DNA from: Pseudomonas viridiflava
GTDB lineage: Bacteria; Pseudomonadota; Gammaproteobacteria; Pseudomonadales; Pseudomonadaceae
NCBI RefSeq assembly: GCF_900583165.1
Contig: NZ_UTKY01000076.1
Span: forward strand, 248,001 to 312,000
Reading direction: 5' to 3'
DNA length: 64,000 nt
The position numbers and the translations under genes were made by a program. This document shows, one piece after another, positions 1 to 8,532 of this stretch (position 1 is the stretch's first letter; the number at the start of each line of letters is the position of its first letter). The notes under the pieces are model-generated. The model saw only the letters and a program-made list of their open reading frames with translations, did not search any database and was not told the origin of the DNA.

Positions 1-1131
1 CGACAGCCCGCCCACGAACAGCACCGTCGCAATCAGGGTAAGCGGTGTCTGCATCGTGAAAAGCGCACAGGCAGCAATCGATACGACGCCGATGATGCCA
101 TTCACCATTAACACCTTGCGAAAGCCGTAGCGCTGCATGATGGCCGTGGTAAACGGCTTCATCGCCAGGTTGCCGGCAAATACCGCCAGCACCAACAAGC
201 CAGCATCCACCGGGGACAAACCAAACGCGACCTGAAACAACAGCGGCAGCAGAAACGGCAGTGCGCTGATGGCCAGACGAAACAGCGAGCCGCCGTAGAT
301 GCTCACGCGGAAGGTATTGATGGACAAGGTTTGCAGTGGCAGTAGCGGGTCGGTGTAATGCCGGCAATGATGCGCGGCCCACACCGCCAGCAGTAAGCCT
401 GCAGCAACGAGCCCCAGGCCAGGCATGAGCATCTCGCCGGCTTGGCTGCCCAGCCATTCCAGCCCGCCCAGCAGGGCTACGCAGGCGCCCGCCAGCAGCA
501 CAAAACCTTTTGCATCGAACTTGCGCACACGCGCCTCGCGGCCTTCCGGCACCAGCCACAGCGCTGCGGCCAGCGCCAAGGCGCCGAGGGGCAGATTAAC
601 GTAGAAGATCCACGGCCACGACGCATGGGTCACGATCAGTCCACCGGCCAATGGCCCGAGAATCGGTGCCACCAAACCAGGCCAAGTGATGATTGCGATC
701 ATCTTCACCAAATCTTTTTTATCGGTATTACGCAGCACTGCCAGACGTCCCACGGGCACCATCAGCGCGCCACCGATGCCCTGCAGTACGCGGGCGAAGA
801 CGAACATCTCAAGACTCTGGCTAAGCCCGCACAGCAGCGAGGCGAGGGTGAAAACGATGATTGCGCCGGCAAACACGCGACGCGCACCGAATCGATCGGC
901 GACCCAACTGGACAGCGGTATGAAGATCGCTACGGCGAGGATGTAGGCGGTGATGCCGATGTTCATGTCCACCGGGGTGACCCCGAACGCGGTGGCCATC
1001 GTCGGCAGTGCTGTGGCGATGACCGTGGCGTCGAGGTTTTCCATGAAGAAGGTCACGGCGACCACGAGCGCGATCAGGCGGGTTTGCAGGCTGAGGGTAG
1101 TATCTGGAATAGGGGTGGCGGGAGAAGTCAC
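1..1131 (-). CDS. MFS drug-efflux transporter, DHA2 type (C-terminus cut by window edge)
   Basis: Proton-driven multidrug efflux permease of the inner membrane. The frame is open to the window edge, giving the first 377 codons. The N-terminus shows the DHA2 hallmark ENLDATVIATALPTMA in helix 1, then WVADRFGARRVF in the first cytoplasmic loop and ARVLQGIGGALMVPVGR in helix 4. Further hydrophobic segments follow, among them WPWIFYVNLPLGALAL. I chose the GTG at 1131 because an AAGAGG ribosome site lies just upstream and the nearby ATG runs straight into a stop. It is monocistronic within the window. The family usually has about 450-500 residues and 14 membrane segments, so roughly the last quarter is missing. 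The substrate cannot be inferred. Confidence 0.9.
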   Translation of the reverse strand, partial: MTSPATPIPDTTLSLQTRLIALVVAVTFFMENLDATVIATALPTMATAFGVTPVDMNIGITAYILAVAIFIPLSSWVADRFGARRVFAGAIIVFTLASLLCGLSQSLEMFVFARVLQGIGGALMVPVGRLAVLRNTDKKDLVKMIAIITWPGLVAPILGPLAGGLIVTHASWPWIFYVNLPLGALALAAALWLVPEGREARVRKFDAKGFVLLAGACVALLGGLEWLGSQAGEMLMPGLGLVAAGLLLAVWAAHHCRHYTDPLLPLQTLSINTFRVSIYGGSLFRLAISALPFLLPLLFQVAFGLSPVDAGLLVLAVFAGNLAMKPFTTAIMQRYGFRKVLMVNGIIGVVSIAACALFTMQTPLTLIATVLFVGGLS

Positions 1132-1602
1132 CGGTGCTGCCTCTTGATCAGTGAAGATTGACCATACCGGGCGTTCGTCTCAGCCGCCACCGCCATACCC
1201 GATCAGTTTTACTTGGCTTTGGCGCTCTTGATATCGCCAATCATCTGCTTGGCAATCGCCTGGACCTGTTTCTACGTCATTGCCGAGGCCACACCTTCTT
1301 GCAAAGAAGAGAGAGGCATACACCCGATAAGAGGGCGGCGTTACCTGTGTGAATCCCTCAGCGCCTGACCACACCTTGTTACACAGCATGTTCAATTGCC
1401 CACAATATTTATTGGTTTGCAGCAACAATTTTTCTTGTTGGACACCTCCCGCCCCAGGCAGCAAAGTTGCCGCCACCGACGCTCGACCTTCCAGGTCAAC
1501 AATAAAAAACCGAGCCGACTGCACGCCACATTCTTGCTGTGAGCTCTTTGTTCACATCCTGCTGTAATGGCGCCGCAGCGCGCACTTAAGGACCTCACCG
1601 TC
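1132..1602. other. Intergenic region with a possible gene remnant
   Basis: This stretch between the divergent MFS and DUF969 genes has no convincing intact gene. On the minus strand, 1209-1317 reads as two short in-frame pieces split by one TAG: MPLSSLQEGVASAMT, then KQVQAIAKQMIGDIKSAKAK and a stop. The lysine/alanine-rich tail looks like the end of a small helical protein, so it may be a decayed gene. The evidence is weak. The rest presumably holds the two promoters. Confidence 0.3.
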
Positions 1603-2319
1603 ATGCAAACTGTTGTGAATTTATGGCCGTTGATCGGCGTACTTGTCATCGTGGTTGGCTTTGTCTTGCGCTTCAACCCGCTGTTGGTCGTTACCGCCGC
1701 AGCCATCGCTACAGGGCTTGCTGCTCATTTCCCGCTGGAGAAAATTCTCGCCACCATGGGGGATGGTTTCCTTCAGACTCGCGCCTTGCAATTGATTCTG
1801 TTGTTGCCGCTGGCGGTGATCGGCCTGCTGGAGCGCCATGGGCTGCGCTTGCATGCGCAGAACTGGATCGCGCGCTTTGAGCGTGCCACCGTCGGGCGCT
1901 TGTTGATGATCTATCTGTTTGTGCGCGAGTCCACCGCAGCCATGGGGTTGACCAGCCTGGGCGGGCACCCGCAGATGGTGCGCCCGCTGTTGGCGCCGAT
2001 GGCTGAGGGCGCAGCGGAAAAACGCTACGGCAAATTACCGGACAAACTGCGCCACAAGGTGTTGGCCATGTGTGCCGCGACTGACAACGTCGGGCTGTTT
2101 TTTGGCGAAGATATCTTTGTGGCCTTTGGCGCGATCGCCCTGATGCACACGTTTTTGCTGGGCTCGGGGATTGATGTAGAGCCGCTGCATATTGCGGTGT
2201 GGGGGATTCCGACGGCGATCTGCGCATTTATCATTCATGCGATTCGTCTTCATCGATTTGACCGAAGGCTCACCCGTGAAATGACGCCTGCCGCTACGCC
2301 AGTGGAGGTCGCGCAATGA
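1603..2319 (+). CDS. DUF969 family inner-membrane protein
   Basis: Polytopic membrane protein of 238 residues, the usual size for DUF969. Hydrophobic segments cover roughly residues 5-45, 65-90, 115-135 and 185-215. The ATG at 1603 is preferred over one 36 bases upstream because AAGGA sits just before it. The gene overlaps the next one (DUF979) by four bases and is followed by pyroglutamyl peptidase. The DUF969-DUF979-pcp order recurs in other bacteria, to my recollection. I infer the two membrane proteins form an uptake system for the peptidase's substrate or product (pyroglutamyl peptides or 5-oxoproline). No biochemical role is visible in the sequence itself. Confidence 0.85.
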   Translation: MQTVVNLWPLIGVLVIVVGFVLRFNPLLVVTAAAIATGLAAHFPLEKILATMGDGFLQTRALQLILLLPLAVIGLLERHGLRLHAQNWIARFERATVGRLLMIYLFVRESTAAMGLTSLGGHPQMVRPLLAPMAEGAAEKRYGKLPDKLRHKVLAMCAATDNVGLFFGEDIFVAFGAIALMHTFLLGSGIDVEPLHIAVWGIPTAICAFIIHAIRLHRFDRRLTREMTPAATPVEVAQ

Positions 2320-3266
2320 TCATCTCGATTCAATATTTGTACTGGCTGGCCGGCGTTCTGCTGTTGATTACCGCGGGCATGATCCTGCTGGACCGCACCC
2401 ACCCCAAACGCTGGTCGAGTGCCTTGTTCTGGCTGTTGTTTGCCATTCCGTTTCTGGTGGGCGAGCAGCTGCCATCGGTTGTGATCGGTGCAGGTGTGGT
2501 GGTGATGGCATTGATCGCCGGCATGGGCGGCGTGGGTCGAGGCAAGCATGTCGAGTTGCATGACAAGGCCTCCCGTGCCAGTGCCGGTCGCCTGGGACAC
2601 AAGTTGTTTATACCGGCATTGGCGATTCCCCTGACCACAGTGATCGGCTCAGTCCTGCTCAAGCACACCGAGATCGGTGGCGTGCCGCTGCTGGACCCAA
2701 AAAACACCACCTTCGTTTCCCTGGGTATCGGCTGCCTGATAGCCCTCGGCCTGGCGTGCTGGCTGACCCGTGATACGCCGGTACAAGCCTTGCGTGAATC
2801 GCGCCGTCTCACCGAAGCCCTCGGCTGGGCCATGGTGTTGCCGCAGATGTTGGCAATGCTCGGGCTGCTGTTCAATGAAGCGGGCGTGGGCACGGCGGTC
2901 GCCCACGTCACCACCACTTATATCAACTTGGATTTCAAGTTGGTGGCGGTGATGGTTTATGTGCTGGGCATGGCGTTGTTCACGGTGATCATGGGCAATG
3001 GCTTTGCTGCTTTCCCGGTGATGACCGGCGGTGTTGGCGTGCCGGTGCTGGTCGGGATCTACGGCGGTAACCCGGCGGTGATGGCGGCTATCGGGATGTT
3101 CTCCGGCTACTGCGGTACCTTGATGACACCGATGGCTGCCAACTTCAACATCGTGCCGGCCGCGTTGCTGGAGCTGCCAGACAAGAACGCCGTGATCAAA
3201 GCCCAGTTGCCCACCGCGCTGATGATGCTGGTGGTGAATATCGTGCTGCTTTATCTGTTGATGTGA
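2316..3266 (+). CDS. DUF979 family permease-like membrane protein
   Basis: A 316-residue protein that is almost wholly hydrophobic, with about nine to ten predicted membrane spans. The glycine-rich GNGFAAFPVMTGGVGVPVL stretch (around residues 228-246) resembles the re-entrant loops of ion-transporter-type carriers. The next span carries MFSGYCGTLMTPMAANFN. Its start overlaps the DUF969 stop as ATGA, implying translational coupling and probably a two-subunit membrane complex. It is followed after seven bases by pcp. Family membership is clear. Transport of pyroglutamate or pyroglutamyl peptides is inferred from context only. Confidence 0.85.
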   Translation: MIISIQYLYWLAGVLLLITAGMILLDRTHPKRWSSALFWLLFAIPFLVGEQLPSVVIGAGVVVMALIAGMGGVGRGKHVELHDKASRASAGRLGHKLFIPALAIPLTTVIGSVLLKHTEIGGVPLLDPKNTTFVSLGIGCLIALGLACWLTRDTPVQALRESRRLTEALGWAMVLPQMLAMLGLLFNEAGVGTAVAHVTTTYINLDFKLVAVMVYVLGMALFTVIMGNGFAAFPVMTGGVGVPVLVGIYGGNPAVMAAIGMFSGYCGTLMTPMAANFNIVPAALLELPDKNAVIKAQLPTALMMLVVNIVLLYLLM

Positions 3267-3273
3267 GGCGAGT

Positions 3274-3915
3274 ATGCAAACGGTGCTGCTGATGGGGTTT
3301 GAACCCTTTGATCAAGACGGGGTGAACCCCTCCTGGGAGGCGGTGCGCCAATTGGACGGCGTGCTGCTGCAGGCGGATGTTCAGATTGTTGCGCGCCAAC
3401 TTCCCTGTGCGTTTGCGACGGTGGGTGAGTGCCTGGGCCGACTGATCAGCGAATTGCGCCCGGCGATGATCATCGCGACCGGCCTTGGCCCTGGGCGTAG
3501 CGATATTTCCATCGAGCGGGTGGCGATTAACGTCAACGACGCCCGCATCCCCGATAACCTGGGGGCACAGCCCATTGATACGGCGGTTGTGGAGGGTGGC
3601 CCGGCAGCCTACTTCTCAACGCTGCCTATCAAGGCGATGGTCAAGGCTATGCGCGAGTCGGGTATTGCTGCGTCGGTGTCACAGACTGCGGGTACGTTCG
3701 TGTGCAATCAGGTGTTCTACCTGCTCCAGCATGCGCTGGTCGGGACGGCTGTACGCAGCGGTTTTATTCACGTGCCCTGGCTGCCTGAGCAGGTGGCGGG
3801 TTTGGACCGGCCTTCAATGGAGTTGGGCAGGGTTGTCGCTGGCTTGCAGGTGGCGGTGCTCACAGCCTGGCAAACCTCCAAGGATATTACGCAAGCGGGC
3901 GGCAAGATCAGTTAA
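3274..3915 (+). CDS. pcp: Pyrrolidone-carboxylate peptidase (pyroglutamyl peptidase I)
   Basis: Cytosolic cysteine peptidase (family C15) that removes N-terminal pyroglutamate from peptides. The 213-residue length matches the family. The N-terminus has the typical LLMGFEPFDQDGVNPSWEA. The catalytic triad is visible as Glu81 (ISIERVAIN), Cys144 (GTFVCNQVFY) and His166 (FIHVPWLPEQ). It is the last gene of the DUF969-DUF979-pcp operon, seven bases after DUF979. Together the three genes suggest use of pyroglutamyl peptides as carbon and nitrogen source. Confidence 0.95.
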   Translation: MQTVLLMGFEPFDQDGVNPSWEAVRQLDGVLLQADVQIVARQLPCAFATVGECLGRLISELRPAMIIATGLGPGRSDISIERVAINVNDARIPDNLGAQPIDTAVVEGGPAAYFSTLPIKAMVKAMRESGIAASVSQTAGTFVCNQVFYLLQHALVGTAVRSGFIHVPWLPEQVAGLDRPSMELGRVVAGLQVAVLTAWQTSKDITQAGGKIS

Positions 3916-3930
3916 CCGCCCTGGCCGGCG

Positions 3931-4248
3931 TTAGGTTGCAAGCAGGCGGGTGAGCCCGAAGGTGATGGCGCAGGCTAACCCGGTCATTGCGAATGCGGTG
4001 GCGACATACCATTTGATGAGGTTCAACTCCGTGGTCGCCAGGTCGGCCCTGGTGGCGAAGTGTTTCTCAATGGAGTCGGTCTTGGTTGAAACGGCAAATA
4101 GCTTCTCTTTCATTTCAGCCAGCCTCTTTTCCAATAAACCCAAGCGCTTGTCCGTGCCGGAGCCTCCGTCGTTACCACCACCGTTTCCACCTTGAACCGG
4201 GATGTTCAGCGTGCTTGCCCCGCCAAATCGATACTGTTTCTTCTCCAA
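3931..4248 (-). CDS. Small coiled-coil, single-pass membrane protein of unknown function
   Basis: 105 residues in three parts: a polar glycine-rich N-terminus (PVQGGNGGGNDGGSG), an amphipathic helix with heptad spacing (LGLLEKRLAEMKEKL, residues 36-50, extending to about 70), and one C-terminal membrane span (WYVATAFAMTGLACAITFGL). This tail-anchored coiled-coil layout is common in small phage- or mobile-element-related proteins and in DUF1640-like proteins. I cannot assign a family. It converges on pcp with 15 bases between the stops and is the only gene on its own transcript. Confidence 0.7.
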   Translation of the reverse strand: MEKKQYRFGGASTLNIPVQGGNGGGNDGGSGTDKRLGLLEKRLAEMKEKLFAVSTKTDSIEKHFATRADLATTELNLIKWYVATAFAMTGLACAITFGLTRLLAT

Positions 4249-4369
4249 AGCATGCCACCTGTTTCAAAGACTGTGAGATTGCACTTGGGGAGCAAGAATA
4301 GTGGGAGTTTGGACCGATGGTGACAGGCAAATTTTTGCAAAATACCACCGAGTGTCTGGCGCGTGCTTT

Positions 4370-5767
4370 TCAGTCTTCGCGCCGTGGAAAGAACAACTCA
4401 AAACACGTTACCCCCGCCTCGCTGGTGACGCTGTAGCGTCCGTTATGCAGTTGCATGATGGTCGCCACAATCGAGAGGCCAAGCCCGTTGGACTGGGCCG
4501 AGCGCTCCCGCGATTCATCCACTCGGTAAAACCGTTCGAACAGTCGCGGCAGATGTTCGATGGCAATGGTTTCACCCTGGTTGCTGACCCTCAGGTTGAT
4601 GCCCTCGGCATTCGGCACTGCCTGGATCTGTAATCCTGAACTGGGCGCGCCGTACTTGATAGCGTTGGCACACAGGTTTGCCAATGCCCGGCGCAGCAAC
4701 ATCGGCTCGGCCCAGATCACGCCTTCGCCTTCGGCATGAATGCTGATATCCACATCGCTGGCCAAGCCTTCGAAATAGTCAGCGATGCGTTCCACCTCAT
4801 CGGCGGCACATAATTCCTGGCGTTGGCGCAAGGCGCTGGCCGGGTCGGTGCGGGCCAGGAACAGCATGTTGTCGAGCATCCGCGCCAGGCGCTCCAGCTC
4901 TTCGACATTGGACGCCAGCAGTTGTTGATAACTCTCGACGCTACGGTGCTGCTGCAGCGCAACCTGGGTTTCGCCCAACAGGTTATTGATGGGTGTGCGC
5001 AGCTCGTGAGCCATGTCGGTGGACACTTGACCCAATTGCACGAAGCCCTTGGCCAAGCGTTCGAGCATGGTGTTGAACGCGTCGATCATCGGCAGCAGTT
5101 CTTTGGGCGCGCCGTGACCGTCCAAGCGCTCGGCAAGGTTGCCGATGCCGATGCCCTGGGCGTGCAGGGCCAGGCGCCGCAAGGGCAACAGGCCGCGATG
5201 CACCAGCAGGTAACCGACCAGCGCCAGGATGATCGCCGCAACGCTTGCCAGGATATAGACGCTTAACCGGTAGTTGGCAAGCACGGCGGTGCGCTCGGCC
5301 ATCAGGCGCCCGGTGGTGACTTGCAAGCTGCCCAGGTCGCCGGAGTCGATGGACGCCGCCACGCTAGCGTAGGGAACGCCATTCATGCCGGGGAAGTGGT
5401 GTACGTCGCCAAGGCCCAGCGCGTGGTTTTTCGGCACGGCGGGTACGGAAGGCAAATCGATATTGCCCGGGTTCACTAACAACAGCGGCTTTTGCCCAGG
5501 CGCGCTGATGCTCAGCACCGATTCGCGGTTGCCCAGCATGTTTTGGAACAGCTCAGGCTTGGTTTTGATCAGGTCCAGAGTGTTGCTGTCGTTGAGGAGG
5601 TTGCGCAGTTGATCGGCGCGCGAGATTAGCGCGGCGTCGTCACGCATGACCAGCTCACGTTCCAGCTCGCGGTAGAGCGCTACGCCCAGCGTCGCCAGCA
5701 GAGCGAACGCAAGCAGGGCGAAGATCAGCGCCAGGCGCAGGGTCAGCGAGTGGTGACGGCTACTCAT
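4370..5767 (-). CDS. copS: Sensor histidine kinase of the heavy-metal (CusS/CopS) type
   Basis: Inner-membrane kinase of 465 residues. Order: membrane span (about 10-30), periplasmic sensor (about 31-160), second span (about 165-188), HAMP linker, dimerisation/phosphoacceptor helix with DMAHELRTPINN (His near residue 249), and ATPase domain with an N box (ANLCANAIKYG) and G box (GLGLSIVATIM). The start overlaps the stop of the response regulator by four bases. The periplasmic domain and the partner regulator place it with copper/silver sensors of the CusS, CopS and PcoS group. The metal is not proven by the sequence, but the DUF2790 gene and the CopR-like palindrome upstream agree with copper. 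Confidence 0.88.
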   Translation of the reverse strand: MSSRHHSLTLRLALIFALLAFALLATLGVALYRELERELVMRDDAALISRADQLRNLLNDSNTLDLIKTKPELFQNMLGNRESVLSISAPGQKPLLLVNPGNIDLPSVPAVPKNHALGLGDVHHFPGMNGVPYASVAASIDSGDLGSLQVTTGRLMAERTAVLANYRLSVYILASVAAIILALVGYLLVHRGLLPLRRLALHAQGIGIGNLAERLDGHGAPKELLPMIDAFNTMLERLAKGFVQLGQVSTDMAHELRTPINNLLGETQVALQQHRSVESYQQLLASNVEELERLARMLDNMLFLARTDPASALRQRQELCAADEVERIADYFEGLASDVDISIHAEGEGVIWAEPMLLRRALANLCANAIKYGAPSSGLQIQAVPNAEGINLRVSNQGETIAIEHLPRLFERFYRVDESRERSAQSNGLGLSIVATIMQLHNGRYSVTSEAGVTCFELFFPRRED

Positions 5768-6435
5768 GGTTGGGTATCGAAGCGGTAGCCGATGCCGCGC
5801 ACGCTGTGGATCAGCTTGAGCTGGAACGGGTCGTCGATTTTCAGCCGCAGGCGCCGCACGGCGACATCGACCACATTGGTGTCGCTGTCAAAGTTCATGT
5901 CCCATACTCTGGACGCGATCAGAGAGCGGGATAGCACCTGGTCCTGGTGGGTGGCAAACAGGTGCAGCAGGGCAAACTCCTTGTTGGTCAGGGTAATGCG
6001 TGTGCCGGCACGCGTGACACGGCGTTTTAATACATCGATGTGTAGGTCGGCGACCTGCAGTTGCTCTTCTTCGCGGCTCGGGCCACGGCGGGTCAGGGTG
6101 CGTAGGCGCGCCACCAGCTCGGCAAACGAGAAGGGCTTGATCAGATAATCATCGGCGCCGAGCTCCAGGCCTTTGATGCGGTCGGCAATATCATCGCGGG
6201 CCGTCAGGAAAAGTACCGGAGTGTCGGCCTCTTTGCGCAGGCGGCGCAGTACCTCCCAGCCGTCCATCTTGGGCATCATCACGTCCAGTACGATCACATC
6301 GAAAGGGCTTTCCAACGCTTGGTGCAAGCCGTCTACGCCATCGCGCGCCAGGCTTACGGAGTAGCCCAGTTCCTGCAGGCCGTTGAGCAGGTAATTGCCG
6401 GCCTTGGGTTCGTCTTCGACGACGAGAATATTCAT
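5764..6435 (-). CDS. copR: OmpR-family response regulator, heavy-metal (CusR/CopR) type
   Basis: DNA-binding regulator of 223 residues: receiver domain with acidic pocket EDEP (7-10), phosphoacceptor Asp51 (VIVLDVMMPKMDGWEV) and switch Thr (FLTARDD), then an OmpR winged helix ending in LIHSVRGIGYRFD. The next gene downstream on the same strand is its kinase. It should bind palindromes such as the one at 6845-6862 and activate metal-resistance genes, including the DUF2790 gene immediately upstream. No copper efflux or oxidase genes are inside the window, so most of its regulon must lie elsewhere. Confidence 0.92.
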   Translation of the reverse strand: MNILVVEDEPKAGNYLLNGLQELGYSVSLARDGVDGLHQALESPFDVIVLDVMMPKMDGWEVLRRLRKEADTPVLFLTARDDIADRIKGLELGADDYLIKPFSFAELVARLRTLTRRGPSREEEQLQVADLHIDVLKRRVTRAGTRITLTNKEFALLHLFATHQDQVLSRSLIASRVWDMNFDSDTNVVDVAVRRLRLKIDDPFQLKLIHSVRGIGYRFDTQP

Positions 6436-6477
6436 GGGAAGTGCCCTGTCTCAATGCTTGGCGCCAGTGTAGCCGGA

Positions 6478-6744
6478 TCAGTTGTCACTGGGGCAGTCGG
6501 TGGCTTGTACCTGGTAATCCAGCACGTGTTCGCGGCCCAGGTGGTCCAGGTAGTCGAGGCGAGCAGGCACGACGCCGCATTGACCGTCGGCGGCCGTGCT
6601 CGACAGTATTTTGTCGACGTCCAGGTGCAGGAAGAAGCCGGTTTTGTCATGGATGACGGTGGGGGCGTCGGCTGCAAATACAGAGCCGGTGGCGAGCACT
6701 GTCAAACCGGCGGCGATCAGTCGGAGTTTGCTTACAGGTTTCAT
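6478..6744 (-). CDS. DUF2790 small exported protein
   Basis: 88 residues with a signal peptide (MKPVSKLRLIAAGLTVLATG..VFA, cleavage after VFAADA) and a mature part of about 65 residues. The two cysteines (GQCGVVP and ATDCPSDN) fit the DUF2790 family, which is largely restricted to Pseudomonas. I moved the start to the ATG at 6744 because a GAGGGTG site lies just before it, inside the longer frame that begins at 6759. It lies 42 bases upstream of the response regulator on the same strand, so it is probably part of the same metal-responsive operon. Its biochemical role is unknown. Confidence 0.85.
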   Translation of the reverse strand: MKPVSKLRLIAAGLTVLATGSVFAADAPTVIHDKTGFFLHLDVDKILSSTAADGQCGVVPARLDYLDHLGREHVLDYQVQATDCPSDN

Positions 6745-6844
6745 CGGGTGCACCCTCATTAATCAGTGGGAAATGGCGTCAACCGATGTGGCTGACGTAT
6801 GGCTCCACTGTATGAAGTGAGGGTGTTGGCAAGACTTACAGCTT

Positions 6845-6862
6845 CATTACAAACCTGTAATG
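6845..6862. promoter_or_regulatory. Putative CopR/CusR-type operator palindrome
   Basis: CATTACAAACCTGTAATG is a perfect 7+4+7 inverted repeat about 100 bases upstream of the DUF2790 start. CopR-type regulators bind CATTACA/TGTAATG half sites, and the divergent HAD gene starts 95 bases to the right. I infer autoregulation of the DUF2790-copR-copS operon. Confidence 0.65.
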
Positions 6863-6957
6863 CAAGGCGGATGCGCGGGTGGCGTTTACAAGCTGGGAGG
6901 TGATCCGTAGATTGAGCCCTGCCAATTATTTGTTACTGCCCATGAGGAAGCCACGCA

Positions 6958-7635
6958 GTGTCCATCCGAGGTTCAGTCGTATTTGCCCGACGTTATCGCG
7001 CCTTCCTGTTCGATATGGACGGGACCTTGCTCAACTCCATTGCTGCCGCTGAGCGGGTGTGGGGGATCTGGGCTGAACGCCACGGGCTGGATGTCCCAGC
7101 GTTCCTGGCCACCATCCACGGTGCGCGCGCCATCGATACCATCACGCGTCAGGCATTGCCCGGTGTTGACCCCTCCATCGAGGCGCAGTGGATCACCGAG
7201 GCGGAGATCGATGACGTAGAAGGCGTCGTGGCGATCTCGGGTGCCGTTGCGTTTCTGAACAGTCTGCCCGGGGATCAGTGGGCGCTGGTTACATCCGCCC
7301 CCAGAGAGCTTGCGTTGCGTCGGCTGCAAGCGGCGGGCATCGTGCCGCCTGCGGTGCTGGTGACGGCCGAAGACGTGGCTATCGGCAAGCCGAACCCTGC
7401 TTGTTATGCGCTCGGTGCTCAACGTTTGGGTGTGCCGGTGCAAGACTGCCTGGTGTTCGAGGATGCGACTGTAGGTATCCGAGCGGCAGAGGCAGCAGGT
7501 GCGGATGTGATGGTGGTGACGTCAACGCACCCTGCGCCGATGGTGACGGAACATCCTTCGATTGACGGTTACGAGCGATTACGGGTGCAGCGTGACGCGG
7601 ACGGCTTGCTGCATTTGCAGAACGCAACGGACTGA
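6958..7635 (+). CDS. HAD-superfamily sugar-phosphatase-like hydrolase
   Basis: Cytosolic Mg-dependent phosphatase of subfamily IA, 225 residues. Motif I is FLFDMDGTLLNS (nucleophile Asp near residue 18, acid/base Asp two later). Motif II is the WALVTSAPRE region, motif III is IGKPNPACYALGAQRLG, and motif IV is CLVFEDATVGIRAAEAAGADV. A helical cap domain lies between motifs I and II. This type includes small-sugar-phosphate phosphatases (glycerol-3-phosphatase, 2-deoxyglucose-6-phosphatase, YfbT); the substrate cannot be told. The start is GTG at 6958 with GAGGAAG eight bases upstream. It stands alone. Confidence 0.88.
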   Translation: MSIRGSVVFARRYRAFLFDMDGTLLNSIAAAERVWGIWAERHGLDVPAFLATIHGARAIDTITRQALPGVDPSIEAQWITEAEIDDVEGVVAISGAVAFLNSLPGDQWALVTSAPRELALRRLQAAGIVPPAVLVTAEDVAIGKPNPACYALGAQRLGVPVQDCLVFEDATVGIRAAEAAGADVMVVTSTHPAPMVTEHPSIDGYERLRVQRDADGLLHLQNATD

Positions 7636-7654
7636 TACAAAACGCCCGGGCCCG

Positions 7655-7951
7655 TCATGGGTCTCGGTCTTGATCGCTGGAGACTTGGGCGGATGGTGCG
7701 TGCAGTCGGGTACTGCGAATGCCCTGGCGTGAAAGCACCATTTCCCTAAGCAATTCATTGGCTAGCCGCGCAATCGCGTTGGCGCCTCGGTAGTGCGCGC
7801 GCACGATTCCAGTAATTGCAAAGTGGTCGGTCTCTGGTCCACTAAGCACTGCCGAAAGCGTGCCGTCGGTGTGCAGCGTACAGGTGATGTTATAGCTCGG
7901 CAGGCGGTCTGCCAGTGCAGATTCGATTTGAGATTTGCTCAGGGTATCCAT
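7655..7951 (-). CDS. DUF1652 family protein
   Basis: 98 residues from the ATG at 7951; a start at 7981 is also possible. The layout fits DUF1652, a small Pseudomonas family: a leading helix (SKSQIESALADRLP), a beta-rich core (YNITCTLHTDGTLSAVLSG) and a helical end (AIARLANELLREMVLSRQ). No catalytic motif is visible. It is a stand-alone gene convergent with the HAD hydrolase. Function unknown. Confidence 0.72.
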   Translation of the reverse strand: MDTLSKSQIESALADRLPSYNITCTLHTDGTLSAVLSGPETDHFAITGIVRAHYRGANAIARLANELLREMVLSRQGIRSTRLHAPSAQVSSDQDRDP

Positions 7952-8090
7952 CGGCTTCAGCGCCTTAGCGGGACCATTCAAGCCAAAGCATAGGCCCTGT
8001 TACGCCGCTGTACATACCGGCGATCAGGTCGTCGAAGAAGGTTTTCGCCAGCCGTCACAGTGAACGAAAGGGCTGGCTACTGAGGGCGTT

Positions 8091-8285
8091 TCAAGGCGTC
8101 TGGTTTTTGTCCGGTGCAGTCAGGCCGGCCTGGATGCGCTGGTAAATCTCTTCGCGATGCACGGCAACGTCCTTGGGAGCGTTGATGCCGATTCGTACTT
8201 GCTGGCCGCTGACGCCCAGGATGGTGATTGTGATGTCATCACCGATGTTTATGCTTTCACCAACTTTGCGGGTGAGTATAAGCAT
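8091..8285 (-). CDS. rsmE: RsmE, CsrA-family translational repressor
   Basis: 64-residue RNA-binding protein that represses translation by binding A(N)GGA motifs at ribosome sites and is titrated by Gac-controlled small RNAs. The N-terminus MLILTRKVGESINIGDD, the core GVSGQQVRIGINAPKDVAVHREEIYQRIQ and the tail GLTAPDKNQTP match RsmE of fluorescent pseudomonads more closely than RsmA, whose tail differs. I placed the start at MLILTR (8285), not ten codons upstream, because AAGGAG sits directly before it. That ribosome site itself contains GGA, as expected for an autoregulated gene. Confidence 0.95.
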   Translation of the reverse strand: MLILTRKVGESINIGDDITITILGVSGQQVRIGINAPKDVAVHREEIYQRIQAGLTAPDKNQTP

Positions 8286-8349
8286 GGACTTCTCCTTGAT
8301 TACTTTTAAGGACACATGTTTCAGGCAGGGCAGATGTCGTATATGTACA

Positions 8350-8363
8350 GCTTACTGCTAAGC
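8350..8363. promoter_or_regulatory. Short inverted repeat upstream of rsmE
   Basis: GCTTACTGCTAAGC is a 5+4+5 palindrome 65 bases before the rsmE start, in the 247-base gap between rsmE and the divergent lipoprotein gene. It could be a regulator site or a leader hairpin. It does not match the TGTAAG-N6-CTTACA GacA box. Confidence 0.35.
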
Positions 8364-8532
8364 GCTTCCCTGTGACTGCCTCTTTTAGGACGCATAGAGG
8401 CGGCATTAATTCCCATGGCGGCATCATACAGGTCTGCGATACATGATTCGCATTGTTTAAGCCAACGTTTATGACGGCCAGAATAGACAGTGAATGATAA
8501 AGTTGCCTCTTTATCCTCAAAGGAGCAGGGCA

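Noticed and set aside
442..1161. 239-codon plus-strand frame
   Set aside because: Lies opposite the clear MFS transporter and shows no coding features.
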